From Lepidonotus clava (lineage: Eukaryota; Annelida; Polychaeta; Phyllodocida; Polynoidae), in contig OW387138.1 in the NCBI GenBank assembly GCA_936440205.1, positions 32,135,541 through 32,199,540 on the forward strand: 64,000 nt of DNA, given 5' to 3'. Made by a program: the position numbers and the translations under genes. The notes under the pieces were generated by a model. It worked only from the letters and a program-made list of their open reading frames with translations. It was not told the DNA's origin and did not search any database. Below are positions 38,613 to 49,888 of the stretch, piece by piece. The number at the start of each line of letters is the position of its first letter. Position 1 is the first letter of the stretch.

Positions 38613-38790
38613 CAGTGGCGGATCCAGGGGGGGAGGGGGGCAAAAGGGGCAATTGCCCCCCTAGACCAAAAATGGACTCTCGTACTTTTGACAAATCTGA
38701 GGAGAAATTTTCCAAGCTAAATCATGGGGGGAGGGGGGGGGGGTTATATTGCCCCCCCCCCCTAGAAGACAGACTCTGGATCCGCCCCTG
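38613..38790. mobile_element. hAT-like MITE (CAGTGGCGGATCCAG ends)
   Basis: 178 bp with inverted ends CAGTGGCGGATCCAG and CTGGATCCGCCCCTG. The interior has GGGGCAATTGCCCCCC and long G and C runs able to pair with each other. This is the best-kept member of the family in the window. The flanks CACTAT and GTCTAT are only similar. Confidence 0.85.
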
Positions 38791-41282
38791 AGTCTATGAT
38801 TTAAAGTAATGCATTATTAGGCAGTAGGGCCTTAGTTGACCAATTAGGCCTACTGTGAAATGAAAACGCTAGACGATAATAGCCCGGGGATAAAGGCCAC
38901 ATATGTCTAGTACATGTAGTTGTTGGTCAATCTTTGTCAATGGCGTTATGTGTAACCGCAGAAATATATGAAAAATTGGATCTAGATGATACTTTTTTTG
39001 TGTTCCATCGGTAGTAGGCATAAGAAGATCAATTTAATTTCTCTGGAGACTTGATCACATGAATTGTGTGTGTGTGTTTTTTAATTATGACATTCCATCA
39101 ATTAAACGTATTTCATTATCGATGCGTCTTGAATAGTATGAACACAGTATATACCAGCATAGGCCTATATGACATGTCCAGTATCTTAAAATGAAAAATC
39201 TCCACGACTATAATAATCAGTAATATTAAGATGAATAGCCATGGTCACATGGACGCCGCTTGTTGATCACACTCCTGGGACATCATGCATAGGCCTGATG
39301 TAGAATAGCTTACATTTATCTTTGATGCAAGGTTTATTAACATTCCATTCCCCTGAATAGTTATGCAGAATCAATAGGCCTATCAATGTTGATCTAGAAA
39401 TTGCACCATAGACATACATAACATAATATGTTATGTATGTCTATGGTACAATTTCTAGATTATGTCTATGATTGTACTTAAATATATAGTGCATGGTTGA
39501 TTATTGACCAAAGCTTGACCAGTGACAACTTTCTAAAGTGGCGTCCTCTGCTTACACATCATGTAGGTTGTAGTTTCCGTCTCCTCCACCAGATGGCCTC
39601 TCTCACCTGTCAGACGCCGGGACAGGTAACCCAGGTGGTACACAGGTAACGTCTGCATCCTTACCTCACCTGTAAACTGGGACTTCTTACTTGTACCAGG
39701 AGGTACATGAACGCCAGAAGCTGGTAGCAGAAGACGTCTGGACAGTCAGGATGGTCACATAGAGGGATGTAAGGGAGAGGTATGTAGGTATACCCTAGGT
39801 CTGACTGCTGACCATGTACTGTCGATACTTAACTTTATGTAAAGTCCAACTAGGTTATGGTCCGTCTGTGTTCTAGGTCGGTGTGACCTAGTTTGATTGG
39901 GAGACGCATGTTTACATACACATGCTTTACCATGAGGTATTCTGTCAGATTTACAGGGTAACAGTTATCGTCCACTGAATCAGCTGCCGGATCAAAATTA
40001 ACCACGTTTTTGATGGAAAAAACAGGTATACATGTATGTATAGTGATGTAGAGTAAGATATCCTAAAATAAAATATATAATTATGATGAAGCAGAAAACT
40101 GCTTTGACTGATCATAGAGATACATAAGATTGGCGAGTTTAGGCATAGACATGTATATGTATCTCTATGGTTTAGGCCTACATCGTTATATAATAACAAA
40201 GGTATATATCAATTTAGTTGGCGAAACCACGCTATTGAAAAAGATATAGGCGTTCTAATGACACAACTATTCCTTTTGTTGGTTATACTTTATACGTTTT
40301 ATAATAATTATGAAAGACGTTTAAGTTTCCCCAGTGTCCCCTTGGATCCACCGGTCAGACCTAAGTGGCGACAGGGTATCTAGGATGTAATATGGTTGTA
40401 TCGAGAGAAAAAGAAACTAACACGAAGTATTTGTACAAAGAAAACCCATCTGTCTTTTCATATTATAATGTTGCTGCACTAATGTTTTACTGAGTGCTTT
40501 GGGCCTGGCCTGTAATGCCTATTATATGTACGTCAGGTATGGTCTGTTTGCTGGAGACCTACACCAGCCCCACGTGTGACAGACCCAGCCAGGTGGTGAC
40601 ACACTGATAAGATAAGCCAGGTGTATATTATATGACGAGTCTCTTGTCCTATTTAATACGCCACCAACCGATTGAAATACAGCCGTTGCACATTTTGCAA
40701 TGTGCGTATACATAGCCGATATGTATTACCATGTGAGTATAGCAACTGTTTAGAAATAAATGTAAAGGGAAATCCTTTCCAATTCTTAGCATTTGTTTCC
40801 TAGAACAGGACGAGTAAGACTATTGGCGGTGTAATTGAATGTAGCATTTAGAAGGTATTGGTAGAATGAAATTAGTTGTATCATTCTGGAGTTAATAAAG
40901 TTTAGGGCATTCAGTCGTATCATTCTAGAGTTCCCAAAGAGTATGCAGTTTGCGCATTACAAATGGAAGGGATATGGATTAGATAAGGGCCATATAACGA
41001 TATTATGATATCCTGCATGCTGAACTAAATTGCCTTTCTCGGCTTACAATTGCCTGAGCCTTTATCCTTTGGTCTTAATAACAACCAAGAATCCTCAACA
41101 TATGAACAATAACAATAAATGTACAATCTATGTACAGAAGCTGAACGTAATGAAGGAACTGGTTGTAAACTTCCTCACAACAAGTTATGACACTTTTTCT
41201 GAAGTGGATCTGGAAAGAAAGAGGGTGCCATTTATGTACAAACTTGTGTGATATTAATGACCTATTTGTATTTCCCCTACAG
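38791..41282. other. Upstream region of MGAT3, no coding gene seen
   Basis: Contains the 69-bp palindrome at 39392-39460 and otherwise AT-rich sequence. It ends in a pyrimidine tract and AG at 41281-41282 (TATTTCCCCTACAG), so at least the right part is probably the last 5' intron of the MGAT3 gene. Confidence 0.45.
39392..39460. repeat. 69-bp near-perfect palindrome
   Basis: The left half ATCTAGAAATTGCACCATAG and onward is mirrored to the base around position 39426, with a single mismatch pair. It would form a full cruciform or hairpin. No TIR-type flank or TSD could be fixed. Confidence 0.9.
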
Positions 41283-41313
41283 GTTCGCTGGTGACCAGAT
41301 GTAACACCTTGTA

Positions 41314-43686
41314 ATGCAGCCAGGAAACGACGACACGCCGGACACCAGCAACATGAAATCGCCCAGGATGTGGTTGATGAGACGTTTCCGGTTCCGGTGC
41401 TGCCTCCTCCTGGTGGTGCCGCTCCTCCTCCTGGTCCTGCTCAAAGTAAACACCTCCCCTAATAAGGACGTACCCGTTACAACCCCCAGAGGGCCCCTGG
41501 AGGAGCCCAGAGAGTCAAGGCGGGTGGGTCTGGAGGAACACAGGGGTCACTGGCAGGTTCACCCTCATGGAGGGGTCCGGATTGTAAAGCCAGGGACCCC
41601 TGTTGACATCAAGAAGCCAGCCATCCGTGTCCACCCTGGAGAACAGTTGTTACAGGATGACGTGATACCAGACGCCTTCGTCCCCCCTGTTATCGCCCCC
41701 ACCACCACCCCCTCCGTACCGTACGCCCAGAGGTCGTGGTTCGACCAGGGTAGGCCTGTAGAAAAGGCCGATAGGGCGCAGGAGGGCAAAGGGCCGGCAC
41801 TTGTAAATAATGTAAACAGACAGGGGGGTTATGGACAGCAACAATTACACCGGGAACAAAAGACATTCACTAAGGATATAATCAATGGAGTTGATCCAGG
41901 CAGCAATATTAAACCAGACAAGAATATAGATGTTAATGCCAGACATGCTGATTTGAATGGTAAAGGGAATGAGAGAGGGATAGCACGAGGAGGGCGAGAA
42001 GAAGAGCGAGGAAGAGGGGTGAGGTGGGGAGTACAAGGTGAGGGAGGGGGAAGGAGAGAAGGAAGGGAGGGACAAAGAGGTTTTGGAAAAGGTCAAGAGG
42101 GGAAGAATAGAGGGGTCGGACTAGGAGAAGGTGGGGTTAGAGGTAGGGCAAAAGAAGGAGAGGAGGGAAGGCCCCATGGAAGGAAAACAGGCGGGACTAA
42201 TAAGAAGACTCAGGAACAAGGAGACGGGTTGGGTTTAAAACAGGAATCAAATAATGCCGATACTAATAGGAATTTAGGGGATCATTTGGAAATCCCAGTC
42301 AATGACAAGCCAAGAGAGACAGTAGAACTGAGTCTTGACGATATCCGGGCTGCGCGGGGGATGCGCACCCAACCTCCGTGGATGCGAATCTCCAAACCCC
42401 TTCAGTACGAAGACTACAGCAAGAACTGTACGCAGGGCTCCCTGCCCATACCAGGGGCTTCATTCCACACCAAGAAATTCTGCCTAGTCGACGATACCAG
42501 GGAGCACTTCGGTAACGTTTTCAAAAAGATCTGTTACCACAAGGGTACTGATATAGAACGGACTTGGCGGTCTAAGGACTATTGCGAATGTAAAATAGGC
42601 TGGCATGGGAAGTACTGCTCCATGCCGGATGTTGTGTACAAGGGCGGCTACCCTTATGAGTATGGGGTCGGTAAGCAGACACGACCTAGGAGGCTGATCT
42701 ATGCCTTCCCCTTTAACGGGGAGTTTGACATGCTGGAGATCACTCTGACCACTCTCTCGGAGGCTGTGGACGTCTTCCTGATCCTGGAGTCCAACTACAC
42801 TGCTGCCGGACAACCCAAAAGTCGAGTTTTACTGGAACAGTTTAAGCAGGGTTACCTTAAAGAGTTCCAGCACAAAGTGGTGTACGTATCTTTAGACTAC
42901 TTTCCCCGTGTTGCCTACACCAACGGCTGGGCGGCCGACGCCTTGCTCCGTAATCATATCGGCCAAGTTGCCTTTGACTCCATACTGGAAAACGTGCGAG
43001 ACGATGACATTGTGGTCTCTCTGGACGCAGATGAGATCGTCCAACCAGAAACGTTGATGTTTCTGCGGCTTCACTATGGCTACCCTGAGCCATTTGGCTT
43101 CACCTTGCAGCACTCTGTGTATGGCTACTTTTGGCTGGGGGTTGATGAGTTCACCAATGCCTATGGGGGCTGCAGGGTCTCCGTCCTCAGAGACCTACTC
43201 GATGGACATCTTTACGACGTCAGGAACGCCCCTAAAAACGTCGGCCATGATGCACGCAGAGTAGACAAGTTCAAACGTAAGACGGGAACCCGGTTCAAAC
43301 CCTGGCTGTTCGGGTCCAAAGACCTCCCGGCAGGCTGGCACTGCTCCTGGTGTTTTCTGCCTGAAGGCATCCGCTACAAACTCCAATCGGCGCATGCGTC
43401 GGACTTTCCCCGCTGGGGTACGTTTCCCGATAAGACTGAGTTGGGTTTTATCACCCGGCTGGTGCAGCAGGGGTTGTGGTTTGATGAGAAGACCTTACTG
43501 AAGCAGCAGCAGCCCTATTACGCCCCTCCCTACGTGAGGCACCACGCCGACCGGTTTGCCCACCTCGTCAACCACACGGCCTACATGGCATACAGCCAGA
43601 GGTACCTAACCAACAACAATAACAACAACATGAACAATAATAACAAGAACAATGATAATAACAAGGGCCCAGAGATGCAGCATTAG
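41314..43686 (+). CDS. MGAT3: MGAT3-type beta-1,4-mannosyl-glycoprotein GlcNAc transferase (GT17)
   Basis: Adds the bisecting N-acetylglucosamine to the core mannose of N-glycans in the Golgi (known for the GT17/MGAT3 family). 790 residues, one coding exon as in vertebrates, preceded by a splice acceptor at 41282. Type II membrane protein: basic RRFRFR before a Leu/Val-rich anchor at residues 29-45. A long stem follows (about 46-365) with a Gly/Arg/Glu-rich block at about 215-310. A Cys-rich EGF-like piece (DYCECKIGWHGKYC) lies near 423-436, and the GT17 domain runs from about 455 to 762 (LIYAFPFNGEFDMLEI; DADEI at 571-575; WHCSWCF). Human MGAT3 is 533 residues, so the extra length is in the stem and in an Asn-rich tail (about 763-790) encoded by a CAAYAA repeat. 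An alternative start is Met14. Confidence in the family is high. Confidence 0.95.
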   Translation: MQPGNDDTPDTSNMKSPRMWLMRRFRFRCCLLLVVPLLLLVLLKVNTSPNKDVPVTTPRGPLEEPRESRRVGLEEHRGHWQVHPHGGVRIVKPGTPVDIKKPAIRVHPGEQLLQDDVIPDAFVPPVIAPTTTPSVPYAQRSWFDQGRPVEKADRAQEGKGPALVNNVNRQGGYGQQQLHREQKTFTKDIINGVDPGSNIKPDKNIDVNARHADLNGKGNERGIARGGREEERGRGVRWGVQGEGGGRREGREGQRGFGKGQEGKNRGVGLGEGGVRGRAKEGEEGRPHGRKTGGTNKKTQEQGDGLGLKQESNNADTNRNLGDHLEIPVNDKPRETVELSLDDIRAARGMRTQPPWMRISKPLQYEDYSKNCTQGSLPIPGASFHTKKFCLVDDTREHFGNVFKKICYHKGTDIERTWRSKDYCECKIGWHGKYCSMPDVVYKGGYPYEYGVGKQTRPRRLIYAFPFNGEFDMLEITLTTLSEAVDVFLILESNYTAAGQPKSRVLLEQFKQGYLKEFQHKVVYVSLDYFPRVAYTNGWAADALLRNHIGQVAFDSILENVRDDDIVVSLDADEIVQPETLMFLRLHYGYPEPFGFTLQHSVYGYFWLGVDEFTNAYGGCRVSVLRDLLDGHLYDVRNAPKNVGHDARRVDKFKRKTGTRFKPWLFGSKDLPAGWHCSWCFLPEGIRYKLQSAHASDFPRWGTFPDKTELGFITRLVQQGLWFDEKTLLKQQQPYYAPPYVRHHADRFAHLVNHTAYMAYSQRYLTNNNNNNMNNNNKNNDNNKGPEMQH

Positions 43687-43750
43687 TTAAGCTTGACCAG
43701 TTTGCCCCGTGTTCCAGCATTATTTGCACACAGTCAGAAGTACCTTACAT

Positions 43751-43782
<32 letters not shown>

Positions 43783-44440
43783 AACTATAATAACAACAAC
43801 AACATCAACAACAATATGAAAAATGATAACGGGAAGAACACTAATAGCAACAATGGGCCAGAGATACAGCATTAATCATAACTGGACCAGTTTGCCCCGT
43901 GTTCCTCCACATAGCATTATTGGCATACAGCCAGAGGTACCTTACATACAACAACACTGTTGATAAGAGAAACAACAATGGTAACAACAAGTCACCAGTA
44001 GATACAGCGTTAGTCATAACCAGACTGACTTGCCTCCCTAGTCCAACAGAAAACTCCAGCAACAACCAGCAACAACCAGCAACAACAACAATTATAACAG
44101 GAACAACAATCATAACAGCAGGTGGTCAGAAATACTGTGTTAATCATACCCTTAAAGGTGTACCACCCTGGTACAACACATGAATGTTCAATAGCGAACG
44201 GCGAACAGGCAAAGGTATTTCACCGGTTTCACCAATGACAACAATAATAACATGAACAACAATTGTAACAACAGATGGTCACAAATACGGTATGAGACAT
44301 AACCTTACAGGTTGGCCACCCTGAGGGCAGAGGCGTAAATGGCGTACGGACAGAGGTACCTCATTGACCTTAAAAAGGACAATTACAATAATAACAACCA
44401 AAACGATTACAACTCCAGCAAGTGGTCAGATACAAAGCGA
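43687..44440 (+). repeat. Repeated copies of the MGAT3 3' end
   Basis: The stretch covering the last codons of MGAT3 and its stop recurs in the 3' flank. CAYACAGYCAGARGTACC starts at 43589 (in the gene), 43729, 43924 and, more diverged, about 44342; each is followed by AAC/AAT-rich sequence. GATACAGCATTAATCATAAC-like and TTGCCCCGTGTTCC boxes repeat in step. The copies lie after the stop codon, so they are probably 3' UTR. Confidence 0.8.
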
Positions 44441-45140
44441 TGTCTCTTTCGGTGGCCCACTTCTCTCTGCGCTTGGTCTACGGTCGAAAGGAGAGATTCA
44501 TGATCATGAAACTTTCTTATAGACAATTGAACGTCTCCATAACATAAAACAAGGAATTTCGAACTCAAAAAAATCGAATTTCCTATCCCTTGTCCATATT
44601 ATAATTATTTAAGGCTGGTCGTATGTATGATATTTAGCATTTTGTTTGGGTTTTATTCTGCTTCTATGGATAATCTTTTAGGAATCTAGAATTCTTCGTG
44701 ACATAGAACTGATTTATGTTTTTATTGGACCCAGTGCATCTCTACTGTAAAAAGGGCTATCTATGCAGTCAAAGCATATCACCGATTAAAGACAGTCATG
44801 TTTCTTATTGATTTCCTTTCGTATAGCATTGCTGGTACAATGTGATGTCTAATTCCGTACCAGACCATCGTTATGGTTGGGCCTGCCGAATATATGTTTG
44901 TAAATATGTAATATAGGCCCACGGTATAACTCAAATCTTTACTTGGAATGGTGCTGCAACTTGGACTTTCCATAATAAATTATGTTCATTGATTTGTGCC
45001 TTTATTATTGTTTTTGAATATTGGATAGTACATAAACCAAGATTAATTGAAAAGAACTATCATTGGTTGGAAGAAAAAAATACTGAAAACCGATCGTAAT
45101 CCCATCCAACCGATGATGGATATATGTCGGTGTATAATAA
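44441..45140 (+). other. Probable MGAT3 3' UTR tail and spacer
   Basis: No open frame. An AATAAA at 44974-44979 is a plausible polyadenylation signal for MGAT3, giving a 3' UTR of about 1.3 kb. Confidence 0.4.
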
Positions 45141-45361
45141 GAGAAGAAAGTTCCATCTAAGTACGTGTAATGATTAATGTAGATGTATTGGAAAATATGA
45201 CATGTCAGATCTCCTAAACACCTAGATGGGGCTGATTCCGTTTATCTTAGTGTGTATGTATACATAAATCATAAGGTATACACTTAGACGGAGACATCTC
45301 TGCGTGTTTTCCAATACATCTACATTAATCATTAGACGTACTTAGATGGAACTTTCTTCTC
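45141..45361. mobile_element. Fold-back MITE with about 56-bp inverted arms
   Basis: The left arm 45141-45197 (GAGAAGAAAGTTCCATCTAA, then GTACGT...) and right arm 45306-45361 are nearly perfect inverted copies. The inner part pairs again (GTATAC boxes), so the whole 221 bp can fold into one hairpin. Non-coding. Confidence 0.85.
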
Positions 45362-47419
45362 TTTTTTAAAATTCTTCTTAGTAACTCTGCTCTTTCCGTG
45401 CACAAACATAGATGAGAGTAACATTAATACACCTCACTAAAACCCGTCGAGTAGTCTAATATAAATTGTTGAAATTTTCATCTGAAGTGACACAGGGTGT
45501 ATCTGCAGAACGTGTGTGTGAGATGTAAACGGGGCTGGCTATACACCCTTCTTACTAAGGGTGGCGCCCCCTCTTAGCAGAAATGTGAACCCTGGTGAGG
45601 GGAGTGCTGTCCAATTCAGTCTGCAGCTTTGACCACTAGGCTTGGTGCAGAGTGTAGTGACAATTGGTGCCCACTTAGATGGTCAAGGGTCTGCACTTGT
45701 AAGCAGTGTATAGGATTTATATACGGCAGAGGGGTGGGAGAGGGGTTAGTTGTGGTTGTTCACACCAGTTCAAGTCCACAGCCCAGGGCCCCTAGACACC
45801 CTCTCAAGCTGACGTTCAAAACAATCCCTGTTGCTGAGTACCTGTAATTGACTTGTTTTTATAGTTGACCTCCTTTCAGAATAAAATTCAGTTTGGCTGA
45901 AAGATTCCTTAATGTATATAAATTGTCTATGTACGTGTTTCCACTACATATATGTTTCCTGCCTTAGCACCCCCTAGCCTTATAAGCGGTATCTAATACT
46001 TGTTGTCACCAAATAAAATGGCGGAGATAAGGCCTTGGGCCTAGTAATGAAGGGGTCCCGAATCCGAGAATAGGCTACTGCCAAATTCGACAAAAAATGA
46101 CCAATCGGATCCCAGACACTGTGGATTAGCCAATCAGATTTCAGAATCCATAAACCTGTTCCTGCGTCTTTTCCTAAGGGTGGGGCGAATAATCCCCGGT
46201 GAGTAGTGCATTTCATTGACCAACTACCCTTTTCATCTGCAGTGCTTAGAGTCTACTGTGGCTTTAATCGCCCTGGTTGTGAAGGGTTAACACTGGTCAG
46301 CCGACACATTGCACTTATCTGGCCCGCATACAGGGTCTACTGTTTGTGGCGAGAATCCGTAAGTGGAAATTTTGCTCATAATATCAATAATTTAAACATA
46401 AAGAGGGGGTGGCGAGGTTCCCCAAGTGGAACTTTTCAATATGTTCTTACAATTGTTAAGGGTTTTTGCAATAATTTTTTAAATGAAAAGTGGAACATTT
46501 TAAGAAATGTCCCCTGTGGGAGGGGTGGCGCAGCCCCCCCCCCCCCCGGGTACGGGCCTTATCGTTTGGATTTATCGCCCCATGAGAACCTGCTTTCAAC
46601 ACTGGTCAGCCAATAAATGAGATTCCAGACCACGCCACCTAGTGTGGAACTCAGCTCCAGAGGTGCAGACAAGCTTGGAGTTATTCTCTCTTTGAGCCAA
46701 TGTAAATTGGTGACCTTTAGCCACCTGTAACTTTGTCTATGTACAAGGTAAAATAATTCTTTTACATTGGGTGCTTAGTGCAGAACTTTATCTTTTCATT
46801 GATATATGAATCATTACTGTGGATGTTAGCCTTGTATTTTATAAACATTTTTCAACATTAAAAGTTTTGATTTAAATTTTGGCCAATGGAAGAACACTTC
46901 AGCCTCTTATCAGCGTTATGTAATCACTCCCCACCAATCAGGGGTCGCGCTACCCCAACCTCGTGGGTTTGTTTGTCCTGCCTCCACTGGACTGTGACTA
47001 GCTGCGCGAGGTACGGAATGGACTCTATTAAGAAATGCAATATTTGGCTGGTTGTATATGCCTCGAAGTGATCCGCCTTTGGTGGCGAGAAACGGAACGA
47101 TCTCAAAGGCTTTGACCGTATATATCATCACTGGCGAAGCAATACTTTAGCCACGACAAGGGGGTGAGCAGTCCCTGTGCATACAAGGAGGCCTCTGACT
47201 TAATAATGAGCACCACTCACACTTTCAGGACAGCGTTTGTCAGCCGTAAAATTGCATCATGAATAGCCCATGGGCTGAACAAAGAATTATGGATTTAGAT
47301 TTCCTTAAGAAAAGCCAGTAACCTGATGAATTATTTAAATGGTTTTAGATATGCTAAATATGCCCTAATTCAGCTTGGTAGCTTAGTAGTTCAAGGATTT
47401 GGGAATTTATTTTTCCGGC
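45362..47419. other. No gene recognised
   Basis: Includes repeated AACACTGGTCAGCC text near 46.29 and 46.6 kb and a run of about 13 C near 46.53 kb. Short open frames show no motif. Confidence 0.4.
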
Positions 47420-47640
47420 CATTTCTATTTGGGCAATGTTTTGTTCGAACTCGCCCGCACCCGCCCCTGTTGTCTATACTGTCGGGGCGATTTTTGAGGA
47501 ACCTGCCCGCCCTGTGGGTCCTGCACGGGCAATATTGATAATTATTGCCCATGCACTACTTTCTGTGCGGGCGATGTTCTGATGCGACTTCATAATATCG
47601 CCCGTGTAAGATAGAGAAAATCGGCCAATCGGGGCAATAT
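47420..47640. repeat. Cluster of GGGCGAT / GGGCAATA boxes with hairpins
   Basis: The boxes occur in both orientations. One perfect-type hairpin is TGCACGGGCAATA...TATTGCCCATGCA at 47522-47555; a second pairs GGGCGAT near 47570 with ATCGCCC near 47600. It is a short-period repeat block with no coding sense. Confidence 0.65.
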
Positions 47641-47659
47641 TTTGGATGTTTCAAGTGGC

Positions 47660-47950
47660 TTCCATTTGTACTATGACTGGCCATATGGAAATATCTGTAC
47701 GGTGACAGAAAAATCCCGGTTGCACATATAAAACTCGGCAGTCAAGATGGCCAGCGGGTAGTCCCCCCACACTGGCTTCTGAAAGTTCGTGTCACTGTGC
47801 TAACTCTTCGCCAACCTGTATGATGACTGGCGTGTTTCCACTCTCACCGCGTGTATCCTGACACCTTGGCCCAACCCAACACGTCCTATGTTGCTTCTTA
47901 TTATACGGCACTTGTACGGTGACCTTTACCTCTGTACGCTGACCCTAACC
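47660..47950 (+). repeat. GTACRGTGAC box cluster, left group
   Basis: Boxes GTACTATGAC (about 47668), GTACGGTGAC (about 47697), GTATGATGAC (about 47819), GTACGGTGAC (about 47914) and GTACGCTGAC (about 47934), all plus orientation. They belong to the family that marks the 47.6-63.5 kb region. Confidence 0.65.
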
Positions 47951-48121
47951 TGTCTAGTTTGCTGCCTCAGAACAAAACGCATAGTCCGGTTCCCCTACCT
48001 TCTCGCCTCCCTCTATAACTCCGCACTCACCTAGTCCTAGAGGGCCCCACTCGAACGGCCGAAACCCCTCGCTCAGGGTATTCCATATGATCGCATAGAT
48101 GTCGCCACCGGGTTCTCCCGC

Positions 48122-48400
48122 TCCCTGTCCCGCCACTCAAATATAAAAGCAGCACATATCCTCGTTTTTCTAGAAAGAAAACCCCCCTTCATCCTACATA
48201 CCCTACCTAAAAATACACCTTTTTTTGCAAAACGCTTACTTTGTGTTTTCATGAATTATGCTCTTTGCCGGAAACACTTTCTATCGCCTAGCCACTCCCA
48301 AATCCCGAAAGTTTGTCACTCCATTGCACCAATTCAAGTCTATTTAAATCTTAGCGATTTCTAGAACAATGTTTCGTTGGAATTAGGCCTAGCACCCCCC
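48122..48400 (+). repeat. Dispersed repeat of about 280 bp, copy 1
   Basis: Contains CACTCAAATATAAAAGCAGC, ACATATC, CAAAACGCT and a closing TTTCTAGAACA. The same order of words appears at 50567-50845. Each copy carries a good TATA-like TATAAAAGC, so it may bring a promoter. Confidence 0.55.
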
Positions 48401-48427
48401 CCCCCCCCACCCCCCCTCATACCTGTT

Positions 48428-48880
48428 TCTGTTTTTTTTTTGTTTTTTTTGCACAAACTCTTTATTATGTCTAACCAATCAAAATGGCTTCGAAACTAAG
48501 CACTCAAATCTTTCAACAATTACAATCACATGTCCAACCAATCAAAATAATCCTTATTCATACATTTTATACATTTCAGAAAGACAGTAACACCTTCTGA
48601 ATGTAGCAGATTGGCACTTAAATTATTCCAATATTTTATGCCACAGAAGAATGGTTTTTTCCTTATAGACCAATGAATATTGGATGGAATTACAAAAACT
48701 TTCTTATTAAATTGTCTAGTTACACGTAGAGGATATTGAATAGCCTCAGTCCTGGAACTATGTTTCGGCCTATACATTTGACCCAAAATTTGTACAATTC
48801 GTCTTTGTTCAAGTGAGTTCAATTTACACATGCGGTGAATTTCCGTACGAGTATATCTAACTGTTAGTTTAATATTCAAA
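48428..48880 (-). mobile_element. LINE 3' end, second copy of the 30.6-kb family
   Basis: On the minus strand an open frame of 117 residues carries TEIHRMCKLNSLEQRR, RVTRQFNKKVFVIPS and FFCGIKYWNNLS. It is clearly related to the 30.6-kb piece (most residues identical) and reaches further upstream. The 3' end has AATAAA and an A-rich tail (T-rich on the plus strand at 48.43-48.45 kb). 5'-truncated. CR1/Jockey-like by appearance. Confidence 0.8.
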
Positions 48881-49109
48881 CATAGATATAATCGCAGAGC
48901 ATTATTTTATTCACTCAACTACAATCATTCTTACTTTTGTGTTATATATCATTTGGGGCTTCTTTTTTTATCTGCTTTATTAGACCCCATCATAATATTA
49001 TGCAGTATTTTAATCCGTGTTAGTATGTAATATATAGGAATGTACTAGCATATCCGCTAATAAGGCACATGCAGGGATCAATACAAACGTCATAATCCAA
49101 CCTTGAATC

Positions 49110-49530
49110 AGGGCGAATAGTACGCTGACTATACAGAATGTACAGTGACTTAATTTCACAATAGATTATCCATTAAAATTTATAAGCAGTTATAAGCAAG
49201 TTGAGTAACACTCCCCACACGGTTCTCAAGTATTGTGACAAATAACGAATGGAAACTACTGTGGCCGATAGCAGCACTTGTTCAGTGACCACGGTTTGTA
49301 CAAGGACATATAGGCCTATTGCATCTATCAACGTGTTTTGTGACTTCACCCACCCCGGTTTTCAAGTTTAATGACAAAATGATACCCTACGCAAAATGTA
49401 CATTACGCCCATTCCAACTATCATGTCACATCCCTACGTCCTTGTACAAGTAACTATATTCCCGCATCCCAAACTCATTCTACAATTATAACCTCCCACA
49501 TCCACAAGTCACCGTACAAGCAAGACAAGC
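49110..49530. repeat. GTACRGTGAC box cluster upstream of gene A
   Basis: GTACGCTGAC (about 49119), GTACAGTGAC (about 49140), GTTCAGTGAC (about 49279) and the inverse GTCACCGTAC (about 49508) stand among weaker versions such as CTTGTACAAG. They sit 250-700 bp upstream of the gene A promoter. Confidence 0.6.
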
Positions 49531-49681
49531 CCCACATATTATAGTCTCCGTGCAAAAATTCAAGAGCCTTGCAAAAATACATGCACTGGTCGCAGAAATG
49601 CCATAGGCCTACCTAACAAAGCAACTCCCCTGTGCGAAGTGCAATCATCCGTAACCATCCCATTCCCTCCCCAAACCCCTT

Positions 49682-49808
49682 GGACGGTTGTGTTTCACAC
49701 CTCCTCACCCACCGGACGGTCGTCTTTCACACTTCCATTGACCAATGAAACAGCTCCTTAATGCAACCAATCAAAATGCTTTCGCGTGTCTGTGTTTCAC
49801 ATAAAAGG
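49682..49808 (+). promoter_or_regulatory. Promoter of gene A (direct repeats, two CCAAT boxes, TATA)
   Basis: Two 19-bp direct repeats GGACGGTYGTSTTTCACAC (49682-49700 and 49714-49732, period 32). The end of the word, TGTTTCACA, occurs a third time at the TATA box. CCAAT at 49742-49746 and 49767-49771; TATA-type ATAAAAGG at 49801-49808. The predicted start is near 49830, 59 bp before the ATG. This is a complete class II promoter layout. Confidence 0.65.
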
Positions 49809-49888
49809 GTGTGTCCCACAGCAACATGTCACACTGCAATTAACAGTCACAGTTCACATATCGTCAACAACCGAATCCTATCCTCACC

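Noticed and set aside
47954-48136. Minus-strand 60-residue frame with an AG/GTGAGT donor
   Set aside because: It could be a first exon, but no matching downstream exon or family was found, so it is not annotated.
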